Positions 35,450 to 64,000 of a DNA stretch of 64,000 nt are shown here, in pieces. The notes beneath the pieces are model-generated. The model saw nothing but the letters and a program-made list of their open reading frames with translations. It ran no database searches and was not told where the DNA came from. The stretch is from Apteryx mantelli (taxonomy: Eukaryota; Chordata; Aves; Apterygiformes; Apterygidae): assembly GCF_036417845.1 (NCBI RefSeq), contig NC_089981.1, positions 64,321,268-64,385,267 of the forward strand. Direction: 5' to 3'. Numbering within the stretch: the first letter of the stretch is position 1; each line of letters starts with the position of its first letter. The translations under genes were made by a program, and so were the position numbers.

Positions 35450-38344
35450 CTGAGAGAGATATGCAGAATGAGTTATGTAAAAAATGCTGGAAAGGAGATG
35501 AGACATTCCCACCTCTCCCCTCCCACTATCATCTCCCCAGCCCTTAGCTCATGACTTCATGACAAGTTTTGGGGGGAATGCAGAGCTCTACTTACTTGCT
35601 ACCATGAGGGGTGCCATGACTCCAATTGTCAAGGCTGCAGTGTGGTAAATAAAGACTTCAGAGAGGAAGTGAACAAGGGCCATAAAGAAGGTGAAGAGTG
35701 TGATGTAATAGAGGCTGTTGGGGAACAGAAAGAAACATGTTATCATGCAGCCCACAGTACAGGCACAAGCATAGCAGAGTGGAAAAGAAGGGAATCTGAC
35801 TTCTGCCCCATCTGTCCTCACTGTGGCAGCAAAGAGGGCAGTCAGAAAAGTCCACCTAATGAAGCTGCTACTCACTCTGCATTACCAGAAAAGTCCAGCA
35901 TGATTTCTTGAGTCCAGCATCCGTTTTTAGGGGTGGCTATGATGTACTTTTATGTGTGATCCAGATCACCCCCCCCAAAACATGGCATTTTACTAGCAAT
36001 TCTTCAAAGGAGATGGGCACTTCTTCAGGTAATCTAAGTGGATACCAGAGTCCTGAAGGCATGAGGTAGATAAGACATGCCACAGGTTGGTAAGGGTGGG
36101 GAGACCAATGCAGCTGAGGCACAGCACTAGGCCAAAAGGGTTTCATGCACTTAAGTGTTAAGAGGCTCTGAAGAGGGAGGAAACTTCTTAATGCTTTTCA
36201 AACATTCCCTTACACAGGTGCCCAGGGTGACATCCAGCTCCCTGGAATTATGCAGACACTCCTATCAAAGAGCGAAACTGCTGTGAGGGAAAATGGAACT
36301 TGTCTTCTGGCCTAGTGAGGTCTAAAAGTTCCCCGGACAACAGCTGAGAGCAGAACGGGGGCTGCATGTTCAGTGGTGCATTAAAAGTCACAGCCATTCT
36401 CTGGTTTGAATGTAAATAAAGAGGGCAAAGCAAGGGTAGGGCACATGTGAAGTGAGAAGCATGTGCGCACACAGAAGGAGGGTGAGAACTGGAGGGCTAA
36501 GGAATAGCGCCCTATAACTGGGCAGGACTTGGCTGTCTCCAGGCTGCAGCACCCAGGAGTTCTTCCTGCCTGAGCCCTGCTACCCTCTAGGGGCCAGAGC
36601 TGTAAAAAGAGAGCAGGTCCAAGAGCTCCAAGATACAAAATCCTTTTAAGAAACAATAGGCTTTATGGTAATTGGCACTGCCTCCATCCTCTGAGCCACA
36701 GACACACCAAATAACTTGAGTCCTTGTACCTCCTTACCACAGACAAACCTAGTCAATCCAAGAACATGCTGCCAGGGGCATAATAACTTTTGCTGTGTGG
36801 GCGACTCTCTCCTGAGGACTTCTGGATATGAGCCTGTGAGGGCAGGGAGAGAAGGATAATGCTTATCAAGCCAGTATGGCTCCCAACAGATGGGATTACA
36901 GTCACAGAAAACTGCTGGAAGTATTTAACAGCAGGTTCTAGCAACCTCTAACACAGGCTTTGCCTACCACAGACCCAAATGCAGTCACCCTGCTTGGAAA
37001 TCCCTTTCAGGAATACTACTGTTGCAACAAAGAGAAACAGCCTGCCTCCCAATCTATCTGGCACGGGAACAGGGGACACCTCACACCAGAGATACACTAT
37101 CCTCATCCCCAGACAACCCACTGCCTTCTTCCATGTGCTCTTAACACCCACTGCAAGGGGCCTCTCAACCTGCTGCATAGTCTTTAACTGAACTGTCACA
37201 GCAAAAGAGGTACCAAGTAGCAGTCTGATCACAGTGTTGCCAAATGCTTCACATCAACATAGCAGTAATACCACCAGGAGATGGTTTCCAAATTGGAGAT
37301 CAAAAGTCTGTGACACAGAAAGTTTTCAGATCTATTAATTTCTGCCAGAGCTAAGAAAAAGAGCTCAAATGAGCAGGCTCTTCCTCAAGGGAGCAGCAGT
37401 AAATACACAAATCTTCCACTGCTGATTAAGTGTTTTTCAGAGGAACACTTTCAATCCTAAAGAAAGTTCAGGAACAGCTTTTGATTCCATACCTCATCTG
37501 AGCTGCCCTCTAAGCTAACTGTCCAGGTTGTGACTAGCAGGCAAAATGAAGGATTACTCGCATGCTCCTTTACGTACGTCTTATTGCGGATGTCAATAGC
37601 ACAGAGACAGCGAATCACTGAGGACAGCAGGGTCCAGATGCCAAAGGTCCGAGCCTGGAGCCCATTCACTGTGAAAAGAAGTGGGGAGAAAGTGAGGACC
37701 AAGAATGCTCCTGCTTGCTGACCCACCCCATCCCTAGGTCAGCAAATGGAGAAGGAGGGAAGGCAAGGGCAGCCCCGAGGACAGTGTGCACTAGGGAACG
37801 GCAAGGCATTCCAGGTGGGTAAAAGGCTTTGGCACGAGCATTCCTGTAGCTGTGCCGAGACACAAAGCTACGTGCGTAAAGGACAGGAGAGGGCCGCGTC
37901 TGGCTGCACGCAGAAATCCATCCCCAGGGTCACGTCGTTGTTTGTGTTGTGCTCTCTGCCGCCTAGAGCGGCAGAAGGGCGGCAGCCTGGGAGGCTTGTT
38001 GGCAGAGTTGTACTCGCCCCCCACGGGGTCACATATGAGGTTGGGGGGCCCAAAACCACAGAGGATGCCGGGCACTCCCGGGGGCCACGCGGGGCGGCTC
38101 CGCGCTGCCGGCGCACACCGGGGCTGCGCGGCGACTCCCAGGGCCGCGACAGCGGGCCCGAGAGCGGCTCCCGCCGCGGGGGCTCGGGCAGGCCCGCGGC
38201 GAAGGCCTTACCGAGGCCGGGGGTGCCAGTGTAGAGCTTCTCCGAGAGGAAGCGGTGGTCGCGGAAGCTCTGCAGGGTGTTCCCGGCGGCAATGACGGAC
38301 ACCATCACCAGCCAGCTGCGCAGCACGTTCAGGAACCGGCTCAT
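35373..38344 (-). CDS. ERG28: ERG28 (ergosterol biosynthesis 28 homologue), complete
   Basis: Small ER membrane protein. In yeast Erg28 tethers the sterol C4-demethylation enzymes (Erg25/26/27), and the mammalian protein supports cholesterol synthesis. Four - strand exons (38344-38212, 37668-37578, 35714-35596, 35449-35373) total 420 nt, 139 residues plus TGA, close to the 140 residues of human. The start [16 protein letters not shown] is the conserved family start. Four hydrophobic segments lie near residues 4-24, 48-70, 76-98 and 107-130. Landmarks are [49 protein letters not shown] and APLMVAS. The C-terminus KKKN satisfies a KKXX ER-retrieval signal. The frame stays open upstream of this ATG through GC-rich DNA, but nothing supports an extension. 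It is divergent from TTLL5 across a CpG island. Confidence 0.96.
35596..35714 (-). CDS. ERG28: ERG28 coding exon 3
   Basis: Acceptor ttccccaacag, donor GTAAGT, 119 nt. It encodes [20 protein letters not shown] and [19 protein letters not shown], covering TM3 and the start of TM4. Confidence 0.95.
35715..37577 (-). other. ERG28 intron 2
   Basis: A 1.9-kb GT-AG intron without recognisable elements. Confidence 0.85.
37578..37668 (-). CDS. ERG28: ERG28 coding exon 2
   Basis: Acceptor ttttcacag, 91 nt, encoding [20 protein letters not shown] then [11 protein letters not shown]. Only the donor GTACGT keeps frame with exon 3 (threonine split AC|C). A second GT (GTAAAG) lies 4 nt further on. Confidence 0.94.
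38212..38344 (-). CDS. ERG28: ERG28 coding exon 1
   Basis: The ATG is at 38344-38342 and the donor GTAAGG reads on the - strand just below 38212. The 133 nt encode [20 protein letters not shown] and the loop [20 protein letters not shown], ending one base into a valine codon. Confidence 0.95.
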
Positions 38345-38504
38345 CCTCCCGACCGGCACGGAGCCTGCCGCGAGGGCGAGAGCGGCGTCACCGTCGGCGC
38401 CGCCCGCTCCCGGCCGCGCCGCCCCCGGGACCAGGGCCGGACCCCGGGGCCGGGTCCCGCCTCGCCCCCGCCCGGATCTGCGCCTCACCGCCCCCACGCC
38501 CCTC

Positions 38505-38522
38505 GCCGCCGCCGCCGCCGCC
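38505..38522. repeat. (GCC)6 microsatellite in ERG28 5' region
   Basis: Six GCC triplets, read as GGC on the ERG28 strand and probably in or near its 5'UTR. It creates an alanine run in the open frame upstream of the true start. Confidence 0.9.
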
Positions 38523-38695
38523 ACAGCCCCGCGCTCCGATTGGCCGCGAGCACGCCGCCCCGTTCACGCGCCGCGCGGGCCGACACCTCCAATCGAATCC
38601 CTCGCCGCCCGGGCGGCGGCTCCGCCCCTCTCTGTGGCCCCGCCCCGGGCGACCGCCACGCTTGGGGAGGCGGTGGCGGCGCGCGGCCGGCTGCC

Positions 38696-38732
38696 GCGCC
38701 TGCGCATTGCAGCGAGCGCCGGCGCCTGCGCA
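38696..38732. promoter_or_regulatory. Paired NRF1-like sites
   Basis: GCGCCTGCGCA occurs twice, 26 bp start to start, in the middle of the divergent promoter. The sequence resembles the NRF1 consensus (YGCGCAYGCGC). Binding is inferred. Confidence 0.5.
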
Positions 38733-38799
38733 GTGGGGGCGCGGGCGGGGCGGAGGGTGCGTTGCCCGTTGGTTGTTGTAGTAACGGGGAAGCAGCGGG

Positions 38800-38904
38800 A
38801 GGGGCTGCGGCTGCCGGGCCGCCGCGTCCACCCGCCCCCGGCCCGGCCCGGCCCGCCTCGCCTCGCCTCGCCTCGCCTCGCCGGCCGGGGCAATGAGGGA
38901 GCAG
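38800..38904 (+). other. TTLL5: Presumed non-coding TTLL5 exon 1
   Basis: A candidate first exon ending in CAG|gtacgg, with donor at 38905, inside the CpG island. Its transcription start is unknown, so the left edge is nominal. It carries an ATG at 38893-38895, 10 nt before the donor. Confidence 0.45.
38857..38881 (+). repeat. CCTCG pentamer repeat
   Basis: About five tandem copies of a CGCCT/CCTCG unit, just upstream of the first ATG in the presumed TTLL5 exon 1. Confidence 0.85.
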
Positions 38905-39428
38905 GTACGGGCACCGGAGGCGCGAGGGAGCGCGTGTGTCGGGAGGGGGGCGGCTGGCCGGGGCCGGCCCGCGGGAGCCCCGGCCCGGCGGTCGCTCGCC
39001 GCCGCCCTCGCTCCTCTTCCGGCCACCGCAGGCCCCCGGGCCCGCCGCGGCGGGGGAGGCCGGGCCGGAGCCGCCGTCCGTGCGCGGCCGGGGCCGGGGG
39101 CTGTTCCCGGGCCGGCGGAGCCGTTACGGCGCCGTGGCTGACGCCGGCATGGGGGGGCCGCCCTGGGGCAGGGCGGCGGGGCCGGGCCGGGGCAGCCTGG
39201 TGCGGCTCTGCGGCCGGAGGCAGGAAGGACACGGGCGGGTGGGGAATAACCGTCGGGAGGTGATGCTTCCTCCTAAATCCCGCCGGCCAGGAGGTGGTTT
39301 ATGGCCTGTAACAAACTTGTGGATATTCCCGTGAGAAATGGGTGTTGGCAGGAGGTGGGAGTTGAGTTACCTTATTTCTTTGGCTGTCCTGTTCAGCTAT
39401 GCATTTATGCTTTTAATCCTTATTACAG

Positions 39429-39515
39429 GTAACTGCACTTGCTAGGTCTCTTGAATCTGCAAGGAAGGATCTCTGAGGCCAAGGAGATTGGGCTACATGA
39501 AAGCTCTCAGAGGAA
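39429..39515 (+). other. TTLL5: TTLL5 5'UTR part of exon 2
   Basis: A pyrimidine-rich stretch ending in ttattacag at 39428 makes a likely acceptor. The 87 nt from there to the start codon contain the in-frame stop TGA at 39498-39500, which fixes the TTLL5 start downstream. Confidence 0.6.

Positions 39516-64000
<24,485 letters not shown>

Larger units (their letters stand above)
37860..39250. promoter_or_regulatory. CpG island / bidirectional ERG28-TTLL5 promoter
   Basis: A dense CpG, very GC-rich block covers ERG28 exon 1 and the presumed TTLL5 first exon. Between the two 5' ends lie an inverted CCAAT box (ATTGG at 38539-38543), a direct CCAAT (38589-38593), two copies of GCGCCTGCGCA (38696-38706 and 38722-38732) resembling NRF1 half-sites, and GC boxes near 38745. 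There is no TATA box. This fits a housekeeping divergent promoter serving both genes. The island edges are approximate. Confidence 0.85.

Noticed and set aside
37868..38524. 218-codon - strand frame with an alanine/arginine-rich N-terminus ahead of the ERG28 start
   Set aside because: ERG28 homologues start at MSRFLN. The extension is CpG-island sequence without stops, and the frame's 3' part reads through the exon 1 donor into the intron.
38277..39263. Open frames up to 328 codons in the CpG island, both strands
   Set aside because: Low stop density in GC-rich DNA explains them; composition is R/A/G/P-rich and they overlap the promoter and the real exons.

Overview
This is a eukaryotic nuclear window, most likely from a bird or another sauropsid. 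Three vertebrate genes are split into short exons with canonical GT-AG junctions. There are no Alu- or L1-type repeats. One CpG island sits at a divergent promoter, and the few mobile-element traces are a solo LTR, CR1/L3-like LINE debris and scattered microsatellites. The species call rests on repeat style and compact introns, so crocodilian or turtle remains possible.

Layout. Positions 1-30.6 kb hold the 3' part of FLVCR2 on the + strand. Its large first coding exon lies upstream of the window. Nine further coding exons (9212-26715) encode the last 305 residues of a 12-TM major-facilitator transporter, followed by a 3'UTR with several possible poly(A) signals. Positions 30.6-35.4 kb are intergenic and probably include the ERG28 3'UTR. 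ERG28 lies on the - strand (38344 down to 35373) with four coding exons and 139 residues. A CpG island at about 37.9-39.25 kb separates ERG28 from TTLL5, which starts head-to-head on the + strand. TTLL5 runs off the right edge: eleven coding exons (39516-64000) give the first 322 residues, including most of the tubulin tyrosine ligase-like domain. Its ninth intron (12.2 kb) carries a decayed LINE and most of the simple repeats.

The order FLVCR2, ERG28 (reverse), TTLL5 matches human 14q24.3, which supports naming the transporter FLVCR2 rather than FLVCR1. The genes are not an operon. FLVCR2 is a plasma-membrane choline/haem-linked transporter, ERG28 an ER sterol-synthesis scaffold, and TTLL5 a tubulin polyglutamylase. 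ERG28 and TTLL5 are likely co-driven by the shared promoter.

I found no obviously new multi-gene system. The least explained items are a 412-bp near-palindrome in FLVCR2 intron 3, a (TG)9 tract against the FLVCR2 exon 5 acceptor, a uORF formed by splicing TTLL5 exon 1 to exon 2, and a solo LTR with an intact octamer and TATA box. Exon boundaries were read by hand from splice sites and reading frame; no alignment was run.
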